64,000 nucleotides of DNA from Vanilla planifolia (Eukaryota; Streptophyta; Magnoliopsida; Asparagales; Orchidaceae), in assembly GCA_023846275.1 (NCBI GenBank), contig CM043870.1, positions 15,856,385-15,920,384 of the forward strand, given 5' to 3'. A program made the position numbers and the translations under genes. Under the pieces are notes generated by a model. The model saw nothing but the letters and a program-made list of their open reading frames with translations. It searched no databases and was not told where the DNA came from. Positions 23,801-34,340 of the stretch are shown one piece after another (the stretch's first letter is position 1; every line of letters begins with the position of its first letter).

Positions 23801-26800
23801 CACAATCATATCCTTAGTTTTCCTCAACAACAAATTATTTCTCAAGCATAAGAAACTTTTTGTCAAAAATTTGTGATTCAAGTAGTAGGAGGTAAAATTT
23901 TTGGGAATTTTGCTCATCAATAAGAAGCTGATCCATGTCAATTTCCATTATGCCTTTGAGGCAATGTACTTGAGATTATTAACTTGGGGCACTTGTTCCT
24001 TATCCTCTGCGAGTTGGCTCGTCTTTATCAATTGTGTCCTAACCTCTATCCCAATTTATTCTATGCCCCACTCCTTTGTCCTTTCCAATGTCTTAGACTC
24101 CATCGAAACCATATTTGTTGTTTGCTTTAGAATGGCGATTCTTCTTTTTGATTTGTTCATTATTTTTATTAGGATATAGTTTGCTTGCCCAAGGTGTAGG
24201 GAACCCTAGGATCCACCACTTGTAGGATTGGTAAAAGGTTCTTTTTATAAGTTTGTTGCCTACTTTTTGTAGTGGTCTAGTTTTTTGTGGGTTGAGTGCT
24301 TTTGCACCATTACAATAGACAATAACACTTAAAAACTAAAAGCTCCTAGGTGTGGAGGCTCTCTCTATAAGAATGGATATAGACAACACCATCTAGAGGA
24401 TAAGCCATTTATTGATGTTTGTTGGTATAACTTGATGCACAATGGCCAATGGGCTACACTTATTAATACGATTGGTGATTGTTGAAGCTTGTGTCCCCCC
24501 TTTTGGGTGACTTTGGGTGTGGGACAGGAATACACTCCATTCCCTATTCCATTACATCCTATTGGAAAGGATTTTGTTATTAAATGTGGTCCTTTGCGAG
24601 GAATGTGATTTTCTTGTTTGGCATTTGACAGTTTCCACTCATGCCCCTACTTCCTTGACCTCAGTTGCTTTGAGCACTATGGGGTGGATGTGTTGAAGGT
24701 CTTACCATGTGTGTCCTTTCTCTGTGGTGGATTTGTAATGAGGTTTCCCACATTTGAATGGCATTTCTAACAAAGGATTGAACAAAGCGCGTTATACCAT
24801 TAGGCTTCTAGGTTAAAAAAAACCTTGGATCATGCACTTTGCACATGCTCCAAGTACATAGAGGTTTTAATCTCCTTTGTAGTCATTTTTCATTTTGTTA
24901 TTTGTCCATTTCTTTTTTATGTATGTTTTCTCAGATGCAGATGAATTCCTTTTGTGATCAATTTTCTTTGGAAACTATTATTTCTACAACTACACTATAT
25001 TATATCTAGAAGAACAAGAGCATGAAGGCTCATCATAGACTTTTCTACTTGGTGGCAAGCCTTATTGTAATAATCTTTTGAATGACCTTCCCTCTAACCA
25101 TTCCTTCCAACCAGGAGACATGTGATCCCCTTTCTCTTGAGGCCCAATTACCTCCTCTTTGTCTTGATGGGTTCCCTCCTTCTGATTTGTCTAAACGTTA
25201 ACTTTGATGGGTCAATTAGTAGGATGGCACTGCTTTTGTGGTTGCTAAGAACAATGAAGGTCTTATTTGTTGCTGGTGTTGGTTAGATTATTGTTAGTTT
25301 CTATGCATTCATTGTTGAGGCCAATGGGCCTTCTTGTTACAAGGCTCATTGCTCCTCTTTTCCAATCTTTTCTTAGACTCTAGATGCTTCTTTGATGATT
25401 TCATATATTCATTGGGCAATATCCTCATTGTTTGCTGATGTTGCTCTCTTTTAGATTATATCTTTTTCTAACTATTCGACATATATTTAGATTGGTGAAT
25501 AGGACAGTTTTTGTGCTAATGTGCCAACCCTTTTTGTTTTGGGTGGGAAATGGGTATGCCTCTCTCTTGTTTTCCTTGTGAACCTACATGAGGGTCATGG
25601 ATTTTGTGTTTGATCATTTTTTTCATTTGTGCTTTGACTTTCATGCAAGGAAAATTCAATTATTCCTTGTGATGTTGTATATAGATTGTGGACAAAATAA
25701 CTAATTTTCTTTAGGTAGCATACAAGTTAAAGGATTTGATGTCACATGATCGATGCTTAATGTTGTGGTTGTTATGAATGCATTTGAATTATTCAAATTG
25801 AGGGAAAAACACTGATGATTTTCCATGAAAATGGGTAATTGAAGAAGAGGTACTCAGGAAAGCTCCTTAAGTGGCAATAAGAAGCTTGGAAAATAAGGTA
25901 TTGGGCTTCCCAATATTCCTTGATTGATATTGTGCTCTATTGGAGATCTTATTTGTAACTTCTTTGATGCCTTCATCTAATAGAACATGTTAGGTTTTGA
26001 TAGAAATTTAAATGAATAGAAATCATATTATTGGTAGATTCTTAGTGTGGTGCAATTGACTTAGCTAAGAAATGTATGAGTGTTTAATCCATGTGAGCTC
26101 CATTAGCTAAATGATACATATTTTATAGTTAATAATTGTTTTGTGGCCTTTCATCATCTAAGGCATGGATTTTCTTAGACCTTTTCCACTGACCAAGGGT
26201 AATCAAAGATTTGTCTTAGTGCTGGTCATTTTTTTAACAACAAATGGATTAAAGCGAAAGCCTTTGTTTAGGGATCCACAATCGAAAAGCAAAGAGACTC
26301 CTTTGGTCAGAAATTTTATACAAATTCAAAGTTCCAATGGCCATGGTTATCAACAATGGCACAATTTCATTGTCTAAGAGATTCAATCTTTTTTTTATCA
26401 CAAGGGTCTTATTGTAAGTATGCCTTAATGATATATAATCGAATTGTCAAGTTGAGGCTTCTAACAAGATCATCCTTTGAATGAATTGTCCTTCATTTTT
26501 TGGACGTTTGAATGATGAATTGTCCTTCATTTTTTGGACTTTTGAACAATAGCTTACACGACAATCGATGAGATCCAATTGTCCTTTACAAAGGAGAAGC
26601 AGTGTCATTGTTTGTATTAGAGCATCTTTCAAATCGAGTTTAGCATGTAGTTATCTCTTCTTGAGAAAATCCTGAGGCCAAGCTCGAAGAAAATAAGAAG
26701 TCCCGTTAACTTGATGTGGATATGCTAAATGAAATTCGATGGAAGGCTGATCTTAGATAAAAGCAAAGGAAAGATCCATTGAGAAATGCATCAATAGGCT

Positions 26801-29800
26801 TATTTGTCAGAGAAATTTTAAGTTTAAGGGCATAGTTTTGAATAAGTGTGTAGTGTCTTGGTGATTAGAGTGTGTCAGAAGGCTTGCATTGAATTGGGAA
26901 GGGTCGTCCACAATCAATTCCATTGTTGATCTAAATTCATTTTTGCTCATTGATTTAGATGTTTGAGAAATTTTTAGAACTGAGAGTGGAAATAATTTGA
27001 AGAAATTATATGTAACTGTATTATAAAAATGAACGAAAAATTTCATTTTATTTCCATGTGCAAGACCTAAAAAAATCATAAAAGGCCATAGTGATAAGCT
27101 TTGCTCAACTTTTGTTCTAGTCTTGAAATCCATTTCAGTAAATTATATTGACACCAAAGGCCACAAGGTGAGATTTTGACCAACTTGTGGCTGGTTAAGA
27201 GATTCGCCTCAGTAATGCATTTCAACAACAAAGGCCTTGGAGAGAGGCTCTAATCAGCTAGTGTGTTAAAATTGAGATCCATCTCAGTAAATTATTTTGA
27301 TAACAAAGGCACCATGGAGAGGCTTTGACCTACTTGTGCTTTGACTTTGTGATTTGTCTCAATAATATTTTTTACAACAAAGGCCTTAAGGCAAGGCTTA
27401 AGAAAACTTGTCCCTTGGTCTCAAGCTTTGTCTTGATAAATTGTTTTAACATCCAAGGTCCCAAGGAAGAGGCTTAGGCCAACTTGTGTTCTAATCTAGA
27501 GATTTGTTTTGGTATTATTCCAATGATGATGGTCTTAGGAAGAGGCTATGATTAACTTGTGCCTAGATCCTTAGATTTGTCTAAATAAACTATTTCAATT
27601 ACAAAGGCCCCAAGGTCATGGTCCTAATATTCATCTTAGTAATTCTAATTTTTGATTAATAAAAATCCTCAAAAGAAGCTCTAGCTGATGGGAACCTTGG
27701 GCTTGAGATCCATGTCGAAGAAAGCAATTATTTATCTTTCAATAAATTTACTTTACATTGGGGACTTGGTAAATCTTACATTGGGAACCAAGTTGCATTT
27801 CACTTCATATTTTGAATGTTTGGCATCCCTAAATTCATGTTTAAGATTGGTTTTAACTTCACTAGCTTGGAAAATTCTTTAAGTTTTAAGCCATGTTGGA
27901 TGCTATATCTTTTGTGATTTGCAAAATCATCCTCAAAATTTATCTCTATTTACCCTAAACTTAAATTATGTTTAACCTATATGCGAATGATAAATAAAAA
28001 TTAAAATTCAAGTTAGTAGGAACAAAAATGAACTTTCAACACTTGAGAAAACTTTTTATTCATCAAATGTTTTTATGTATATAAGAGCAAGTGTACAATT
28101 TAGTTGAATTGCTTTAGGTTGACCGTTGCCTCAAGGAGTAAATCCTTACTGCTTCAAGTCGTGCCTTAGTAATTAATCCATTCTCTTAAGTCAAAGTCTT
28201 GGTCATGAAAAATCGTTCGAACCATGCACAACCTTGAACGTGATAGAACAGCTCATTTTCTTTAATTCTGTGAATGGCTCTATAAGAGTTTGCATGGTAG
28301 AAGAGTTCTTTTCTGCCTTTGACTTGGCTAGCTTATTTTGTAGCTCTTTAATCATTGCATATGCATTTTTTTTCTTTTTAATTAGCTGTATAGAGGACTT
28401 GGTTGAAACTTGCTCCTCTTTTTTCAAGTAGCAAATTTTATATTTCGTCAATTCAATTTTTGTTATGGAATTCATGGTTGTTTTTGAAGGGGAGCCCTCA
28501 ATGAACTCTATCTTATTGATTCAACCTTCCAATTATGTTGGTAGTCACCCTTAATCTCAAAAATTTTAAATCTTATCTTAGAAAATATACTTATAATTTA
28601 AAATTGATAAAAGCTTAAATTGTACCTTATTGAAATTCAAAGTCATCTTGTGATTAAGCCTAACTTTCTCATCCTTCTTTACGGACTCAATGTTGGTCAA
28701 GAAATAATTAGACTTGGGCATTTCTTACAACTCCTTTGTCCCTTCCCTAAGAGGGTTGTAGTCCTTAGGGAAAATATTATGCATGATATTTTCCTATGTG
28801 ATTAAAGAGGCAACATAAATCCTCGAATTAGGGTAAGAGGAAGAAGCTTCTAATTTACTTGAAGTTAGCAAAAATTGTGTAATACGTGATTGATTCTTGT
28901 CTCGTCTCTTCAATATCATCCAACCTAGCTTAATTTTCTAAGAGCTTCTTGCCTTAATATCTGATTTAGTTTTGCTAACTTTAGGCGAGGCAATTGAGTC
29001 AGCTAGCATATTTTTTGACACCAATTCTTTCAAGACCAATGTCACCTGTTTCTTTTTTCCCTTTGATTTCTCCTTTGGGCCTTTGTCTTTCTTTTTTCTT
29101 GGCTTGTTTATCTAACAAATTCCCATGTTATGAATCCCCCAAGCAATTGTGCCAACGTAATGGTGGGGCAGTGTAAGCTTTGATTGCCAATGCTCCTTTC
29201 ATAAAAGCCCATCTAAGAACTCCTATATGTTTTGAGATAGTTGGAAAAGTGTAAGCTTTCCTGTTGTCTTTGATTGCCAATGCTACTTTTCGAGGAAAGT
29301 TATTAGCAAAGACATATTTGGTCCATCAATTGAAGTAGGAGCTTGAGAATTTGAAAAGTGACTCTCCTAAGAAAGAAATTTTGGTTACTTGTTATTCTTG
29401 AAAACATTACTACACTTTGGGTTCTGTTTTTACTTTTGTCACAACTTGAGTTTAGCATAAAATCGTCTCGATCATATTTGGTACCAGCTTTGTGGGTATT
29501 ATATGGAAATGCTTAAACATCTTGAAAAAATGGTCTAGAATGAGAGGATAAGGCCACTATGGAGAATTTGATAAACATACAAACCTTTCGATCAACCCTC
29601 GAATTAGGGTGCTATTCCATCAAGTTTTATCTCCGATTGAGCTATGAATCTCTTGGAGTTTGATGGGATGGCCTGGAAAACATGATTGACCTCTTTAGTA
29701 ATAATTGTTTGTGTTGAATTGGTTGATTGTCTCCTCCATTGAAACACTTGGTTAGAAAAGGAGGTTGAATGTTGGAAAATTAGGGGTCCCCAATTGCACT

Positions 29801-32800
29801 CGAGAGTTGGGAGAGTAAAAAAATTTGTTGAGGACCAAGAATGTTAATTGACATCATGGAGAGGAAACCTATTTAATGGTCACCTTTTTCCATGTGTCAT
29901 AGATGAATCATGGCTCTTGGGATTTGTAGCATCCATGTGATAGAAATTTAAAAAACTAACCAAAATTTAAAATTCAAAATTCAAAACTCAATGTTAGGAT
30001 TTCTTAGATCTTTATAAAGATTGAGCATTTCATATTCCTAGCTGTTTAAAGGTTTTCCTAAGTTGTTTCAGTTTTATGGAGAAAAATCTTCAATTGTTTG
30101 ATTACTTTATTAGGAGTTCTCGGTTTCTAATTTGAGAATTATTGTCAAAACTACAAGAGTTTGTGGGCAATTGGGCTTTTTGGACTTTATGGTTTTGAGA
30201 AAGTTTCCTTCTTAAGGTTTCTTTAAAGTCTTAAAATTTTCAAAGACAAATTAGGTAAAACTCGAGAGCATTACTGCTCCTTTGATAAATCAAAGAGGAA
30301 TAAATACTTCTCGATCAACATGGTTACATTTTGTAAATTTCAGGTAAATTTCAATTGATCTTTCAAAAATTTTGGAAATATTTGTAACTGAAATTTTCTT
30401 CGTTGTAGAAAGGAAAAGTACAACTCTACTTACACATTGGAATAAAAAGGGACAAAGTCTATGTACTTATGAATCAATAGGATTAGGTGTTCTTTTTTGT
30501 TCTTTTTAATGATCAACTTCAAGAATCATCACCATTAAGCTAGATTGGGTGGCCAATTGGATATTACACTGCTCTAAGGTTGATCACCTCATCTTCTAAA
30601 AAGGTGATTAGAACTCCTTTTACACCCTTTTGGAAGTTTCATGTGTTCTAAAGTCTTATCGATTGTGCCTTCTTAATGTATTCTCATGCCATTTGTTCCA
30701 TATCTTTAATTTGATTGTCTTCTTATTTTGTAAGCCTTAGATATAAGGCCTCATTAGTTTCTTAGTCTCATTCTAGATCTCTAGATAATAGTAATTCATT
30801 TTATGTTATTGAAGGAGCTTAATCTCTACTTCTAGTTCATTGGGCCATCTCTTGGTTGTCTCTTGATCCATGTGAAAACTTTATAGATGGTGTCAAGTTC
30901 AAACATTTAAGTTTGAAAATCTGATTCCAATCAACACTAGGCATTCTCCATTTTCCCATTGTGAGTTGATGATTGAGCTAATAATTTAAGCAACTTAAGA
31001 GTTTTTGTCCTTTGCCTATGGCTAGATAATAATAGACTTTTGTGTGAATTTCTTGAGACTTCTAAATCTTAAGATATGGGTTCATCTTCATTTAGTGATT
31101 CCTTGGTAAGGGCACCTCCTTCAGTAGGTTCTAATATCACTAGCGGAGTTCATTGAAGTAGTTTTTCTTCAACTAGAAGAACATTCTATGATTATTCGCT
31201 ATCCAAAAGCATCACCTCTAGCCTTAAGCAAGTTGCGAGAGGCTTTGATCACTTGTTCATTGAGCATCTCAAGTTTGATTCTTTTAAGGGTATCTTTGTA
31301 AGGACCAAGCACTAGCCAGAATTTTTGTAATTTCTCCCTCCAATTGAGACAGAGATCTAGCAAATTGATACAAATTGTCCATTAGATGAGGAAGCACATC
31401 TAATATTGGCATAGTAGTAGTTGTAGGGGAGTCAAATCTTGGAGTAGAAAGCACAACTGCGATGAAATTGGAGGAATTTTTTCTTGATCCGCATCAATAG
31501 CCAAAGTTTTTACCCTCAATACAATAGATGGAGTGACGATTAAGTTTGTCCAAGTGAAGGAACTAAAGGAGTACTATTTGATCCCACAACATTGGCTTTG
31601 GTCTCGGCAAAAAGTTTTCCAAGTTCTAATCTGTGATTCGTTGGGAAGTGCAAGTGCTCATCTCTTGTGAAGTAGTATTTGTAGGCAAGGGTGAGAAATG
31701 AAGATTATCTATTTTTTCATGCATTTATATAAGTCCAAGCTACAAAAAATCTTGATGTACTTCATGGCATCATCCTGATTTTGTGACTAGTTGTATTTCA
31801 CGTAAATGTTGGGACGATGAGTCAGGGGACTAATGACAATGCATTTCAAAGCTATCTCAATCCTTATCATACATCTTCTCAATTGCATACGCATTTAAAA
31901 TTCCAAAAAAGTAACAAAAACATTAAAAATATGTATAGCAAGTTAAAAGAATAAAATAAAATCATGCATGATAGAGTTTTGGTCAAAACCAGCAAGTTTA
32001 AACCGATTTGGCCAAAACTAAATTGAAACTAGTTGGTTTTAGACTGGTCTGAAACTCTAGTTTCATACTGCCGTGGTTCGAGCTTAGAATAGAACAAACT
32101 ATTTTAAGGCTGGATTAGGCAATATTCATCATAGTTTTTTCCTTAACAAAATGATACAATCATAATAAATGGCCACATTCATTAATGAAACACTTTTAAG
32201 GCTTATGATGATGCATTGGTGTTTGAGTGGAAATACCCATGTAGCGAAGTGCTTGTTTATTTATCAAGTGAGCTAAATTTTGAAGGATTTTACAATGGAA
32301 TGCTGATGAATCAGTTCTCACTATTACGAATTGTTTTTTAAAATTGGAAATAATCCAAAGAAGGCAATAACATGCCTTTGCTAGGTGCTTGTTTCCAATT
32401 TTGCAAAACAGAGCTACTTCTATTTGAATTTTAGACTGCTGTAGGTTTCTCAAGATTGGATCATTCAATGGAGGAATTGGACCTGTTTAATGATTTGAGC
32501 ACCCAAGATGGTGCTCATTTGCCATGGACTGATCTAATATATGAAATCTTCCTGAAATACCCCTCAAAAGCTGGGTATAATCTCTTTATCGTTGCGAGCC
32601 AATTTGCTTGATTGGATTGTTCGGTCGATAATCATACAAAAATCTGAAGGCATTCTCCTAGTTGCCATTGTTTGATATAACTAATTAGACTGTCCATTCA
32701 ACTGTGCATGTATATGTTATTCTGTATATAGATCTTTGAAAAAAAAAAAACTCTTGAATTTTAAGATGCTTGGTATGCAAATCCATTTTTTATAAGTTCA

Positions 32801-34127
32801 GAAAACACTATAATTTGTTATTTGAAACACTAACATTTATAAAACTTGTAATACTTGCCAAAGTGGTTTCTTGATGTATCATTTGCCTTGTAATTCTTGA
32901 CAATCTATGAAACAACTCTAACTTGATCTTAGCATTTTGAGCTTGTCTTTTTAAATCCGACTTGTACTTAAAGCTAAATTGACGTCACCCGTTTTTGATG
33001 TATATAAACCTTGGAAATGCTTCAGACAAATTATGAGTGAACTGCATTCTTAATTTTATTATCACCAAGCACATGTAGTAGACTCATGGGACAAAAGATG
33101 GTTTGATCTGGTCCAGCATTGATTAGTCCTTGGAATTTGAAACTGGGATTTTTGTTATATATATAAACCTTGAAAACGCTTGAGACAAGTTATGAGCAAA
33201 CTATGTTCATAAGTTTGTTATCATCAAACATAGTTATTGAGCTCATGGGACAAACATGGTCTAATCTGGTGTAATTAAAACTGGGATTTTCTTACGCCAT
33301 TCATTAATTCCTCATGCAGGTGGATGATAATGCTAAGATCTTAAGACTCTAAACAATGTCCTAGAGCAAAATGAAATAAAAGACAGTAGCAGCACCTGCC
33401 TTTAAGTCATACCCAAAACTGCTCTAAAATGGTTTATTGACACTGTGGAGGCTCAAGTCTTACACTCTTGTTATGTTTTGTGTTTAACTTTTTGTAATAT
33501 GCAGCTATCCTGAACGTCCTTCAGAAAACAAGCGAACGATTTGCTGTACCTGTGACTAAGGCAGAGTTTACCGTGATGCGCACAGCTTGTAGTGTAAGTC
33601 ATTCAAATGCATTTCTTTGTGCTCTTATCTATACTTTTTTTACAACTTCGCAATGATTCTGGAAAAGATCATTTCTTTTCATAAAAATTGCATATTCATT
33701 GCAGAAAAGAACGTATTTGATGCTTGTTTCACGTATTATTTTGCTATATGCATGCATGTCTCCACTCATAGAAAGGCTTATAAAGAGCTTCACGCACTTC
33801 AAAAGATACGTGAGGATCAAACTTATTTGGCAATGCATTTGTTATCTGGCTTCTACTTGAGTTGTTCTACATCTGATAGACAACCCAATTTGATGGATTA
33901 GATTTTGTATTTGTTGCTAAATGAGAAGATTTTTGCTTGCCAATGTCTTATCGATTCTTGATAGACCAGTAACCATTTTATAACTCTTCTCTCTTCCAAT
34001 GCAGTTTGCACTTCCCCATATAATGGGTTGGGACCGTGTTATGGGTCCATACTTGCAGCAAACAGGACGTGGACTACTGAAGCAGAGGGAGATGAGTTTG
34101 GACCCAGATTTTGAATGGGAAAGATGA
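7467..34127 (+). CDS. WHY2: WHY2-like Whirly ssDNA-binding protein (eight exons)
   Basis: Whirly proteins are plant single-stranded-DNA-binding tetramers; the WHY2 type acts in mitochondria, protecting DNA from error-prone repair. Exons 2-8 join in frame with GT-AG introns; with the candidate exon 1 the product is about 250 residues, close to the family length. The Whirly domain spans about residues 69-222. KGKAAL at about 75-80 is the conserved motif whose lysine supports higher-order assembly. Later come [19 protein letters not shown] (about 133-151), VPVTKAEF and [11 protein letters not shown] (211-221), then a C-terminal tail ending [18 protein letters not shown] and IMGWDR match WHY2 rather than plastid WHY1/3. 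The leader has LSQRGIST, a plausible mitochondrial cleavage region. Intron 6 is 20,383 bp. All exons read through without stops, so the gene looks functional. Confidence 0.9.
7541..12136 (+). other. Presumed Whirly intron 1 (4.6 kb)
   Basis: The stretch is AT- and T-rich with no host exon that I recognise. It contains a local direct duplication (8431-8672), a poly-T run at 7684-7699, and short open frames that resemble nothing known. It ends in a T-rich tract and AAGCAG before exon 2. Its upstream limit depends on the exon 1 call. Confidence 0.45.
8431..8672 (+). repeat. Direct duplication, about 104 bp, offset 139 bp
   Basis: The segment 8431-8534 recurs at 8570-8672 with small changes; both start ggttcatg and share atcattgcaaggctagtcat. 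The first copy lies in a 65-codon open frame with a Lys-rich SSKKGAKKG segment that I do not recognise. Confidence 0.8.
12137..12243 (+). CDS. WHY2: Whirly exon 2 (transit peptide)
   Basis: It encodes [14 protein letters not shown] and continues to [12 protein letters not shown]. The acceptor is AAGCAG before 12137 (a second AG at 12140 is possible) and the donor is GTACGT at 12244. It leaves one base, so the exon ends in phase 1. RGIS near the end resembles plant mitochondrial processing sites. Confidence 0.8.
12333..12430 (+). CDS. WHY2: Whirly exon 3 (KGKAAL motif)
   Basis: The acceptor tttcgctgcag precedes 12333, and the shared codon with exon 2 becomes GAG. It encodes [20 protein letters not shown] followed by [13 protein letters not shown]. 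The donor is a strong GTGAGT. The first strand of the Whirly fold and its signature motif are here. Intron 2 before it is 89 bp. Confidence 0.93.
12520..12612 (+). CDS. WHY2: Whirly exon 4
   Basis: It is a phase 0 exon of 31 codons beginning [16 protein letters not shown] and including PAIGQRKYD, a conserved Whirly segment (other members read PxxGERKYDW). The usual Trp after KYD is Ser here. The acceptor is gtcttgcag and the donor GTAACT. Confidence 0.95.
12870..12964 (+). CDS. WHY2: Whirly exon 5 (FFHDP segment)
   Basis: It encodes [20 protein letters not shown] followed by [11 protein letters not shown], the most conserved part of the family. The acceptor is atcttgcag and the donor GTCTGG. 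The exon ends in phase 2. The preceding intron is 257 bp. Confidence 0.95.
13048..13121 (+). CDS. WHY2: Whirly exon 6
   Basis: It completes a Ser codon and encodes [20 protein letters not shown] then LFNL. The acceptor is gatttag and the donor GTAAGA. It ends in phase 1. The next exon lies more than 20 kb away. Confidence 0.93.
14803..14910. repeat. Compound microsatellite (TG)n (AT)n (ATGT)n
   Basis: A (TG) run near 14807-14819 is followed by (AT)n to about 14861, then ATGT and ATGG tetranucleotide runs to about 14910. Open frames across it are artefacts. Confidence 0.95.
14911..15632. other. Intronic purine-rich stretch, nothing identified
   Basis: A purine-rich stretch with no coding similarity that I can name lies directly left of the LTR element. 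Similar composition resumes right of the element at 21102-21700, which suggests that the element was inserted into one older block. Confidence 0.4.
15633..17297 (+). repeat. 5' LTR of the gag-only element
   Basis: It is about 1.67 kb long. It matches 19287-21101 from the opening tttgatgataa block to the closing caattcac...tgtgtgggc block. A TATA-like cctataaata lies at 16531-16540. The outer edges are uncertain by a few bases. Confidence 0.8.
17298..19286 (+). mobile_element. Internal region with Copia gag remnant
   Basis: It begins with a primer-binding-site-like attggtgttgaaa. Gag-type remnants run from about 17380 to 18250, and a Lys/Glu-rich stretch continues to about 18600. The rest, to 19286, is AT-rich with no pol domain recognised. 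The coding region is fossil and broken in many places. Confidence 0.7.
19287..21101 (+). repeat. 3' LTR of the gag-only element
   Basis: It is about 1.8 kb long. It carries the same TATA-like cctataaa near 20347 and the same downstream aagcttgac...cttgaatgtctt block as the left copy. It is longer than the left copy, partly because an approximately 26-bp unit with ctttaattggac is present three times at about 20175-20250. Confidence 0.8.
21102..21959. other. Intronic stretch, nothing identified
   Basis: Purine-rich in its first 600 bp, it resembles the block left of the LTR element in composition. Several short open frames overlap on the minus strand but show no known family. Confidence 0.4.
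21960..25620 (+). mobile_element. Decayed L1-type LINE, sense in intron 6
   Basis: The plus strand shows the ORF2 order in scattered frames. Endonuclease remnants lie at about 22075-22480, with GGDF near 22190 and IGSNHC near 22445. Reverse transcriptase remnants lie at about 23150-23760, with NDILSLG in place of the usual ADD box near 23705. Thumb-like remnants lie at 23890-24320, and a zinc-binding-type remnant near 24495-24900. An RNase H-type segment with VNFDGSISR lies at about 25193. No ORF1 was recognised upstream. It is much more eroded than the LINE at 459-7154, with stops in every frame. Confidence 0.75.
26100..26800 (+). mobile_element. Ty3/Gypsy integrase fossil, Tat-like
   Basis: The segment shows the start of a plant Ty3/Gypsy integrase core and its C-terminal part in the plus orientation. 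It is broken with several interruptions. No LTR could be placed. The tandem array and antisense ORF remnants that follow fit the 3' region of Tat-lineage elements (Grande, Retand type), which is an inference. Confidence 0.7.
27121..27640 (+). repeat. Degenerate 74-75 bp tandem array, about 7 copies
   Basis: A unit with a ctcagtaa-like core, then acaaaggcc, then gaggct and aacttgtg recurs with the core at about 27134, 27208, 27282, 27357, 27432, 27508 and 27580. A partial copy follows at about 27631. Copies differ at roughly a quarter to a third of sites by eye. Confidence 0.85.
28203..29700 (-). mobile_element. Antisense ORF remnants, likely part of the Tat-like fossil
   Basis: A 90-codon Lys/Glu-rich open frame lies at 28475-28203 on the minus strand, and further Lys/Arg-rich remnants follow at about 29130-28980 and 29700-29500. 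They are probably coding relics of one decayed ORF. Grande and Retand elements are known to carry an antisense ORF near the 3' LTR, and this position fits. I cannot match it to a named protein. Confidence 0.4.
29701..33000. other. Intronic stretch, decayed and unidentified
   Basis: AT-rich sequence with no long open frame on either strand. Parts of 30600-31700 read weakly on the minus strand as charged, coiled-coil-like residues and may continue the antisense remnant. No terminal repeat was recognised. Confidence 0.35.
33001..33290 (+). repeat. Two tandem copies of a 130-155 bp unit
   Basis: Copies at 33001-33153 and 33160-33290 both start tatataaacctt and end aactggga followed by T residues, sharing tatgag, ctcatgggacaaa and ggtctaatctgg-type blocks. 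They end 214 bp before exon 7. Confidence 0.85.
33505..33593 (+). CDS. WHY2: Whirly exon 7
   Basis: It completes a Ser codon and encodes [20 protein letters not shown] then FTVMRTACS, matching the conserved VPVTxAEFAVMRTA part of WHY2. The acceptor is aatatgcag and the donor is a perfect GTAAGT. It ends in phase 0. Confidence 0.95.
34005..34127 (+). CDS. WHY2: Whirly exon 8 (C-terminus and stop)
   Basis: It encodes [20 protein letters not shown] then [20 protein letters not shown] and ends in TGA at 34125-34127. [11 protein letters not shown] is the last conserved Whirly element. The tail ends with the acidic and aromatic motif (DFEWER) known to modulate Whirly DNA binding. The linker between them is not one I recognise. 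Confidence 0.95.
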   Translation, partial: FALPHIMGWDRVMGPYLQQTGRGLLKQREMSLDPDFEWER

Positions 34128-34340
34128 AATGCTCATTAAGAACTTACAACTGTTGCAGCAACATGGCTCGGTAACTTGGTCGCTTAAAACGATTTCTTAG
34201 AAATGTTTAAGTTTAAAAGATGTTTGCTGGTTCCATTACAGCCTTCACTTCGTATGCTTTTAATGGCCGAACGTTTCAGTTGATGGTTCTCTGTAATGAA
34301 AGTGCTATGGCTTTCAATTAATTCGTAAAAAAAAAAATTA
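34128..34340 (+). other. Presumed Whirly 3' UTR
   Basis: T-rich sequence follows the stop, with AATGAA at about 34294 and AATTAA at about 34316 as weak polyadenylation signals. An A-run at 34327-34337 follows. The exact end cannot be set from the sequence. Confidence 0.5.

Larger units (their letters stand above)
13122..33504 (+). other. Whirly intron 6, 20,383 bp, filled with transposons
   Basis: The donor CTAT/GTAAGA and acceptor aatatgcag join codon 180 to 182 through a Ser codon, keeping the alignment with other Whirly proteins free of gaps. Inside are an LTR element, a LINE, a Ty3/Gypsy fossil, antisense ORF remnants and tandem repeats, listed separately. The first 1.7 kb (13122-14800) is AT-rich with nothing recognised. 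Confidence 0.9.
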
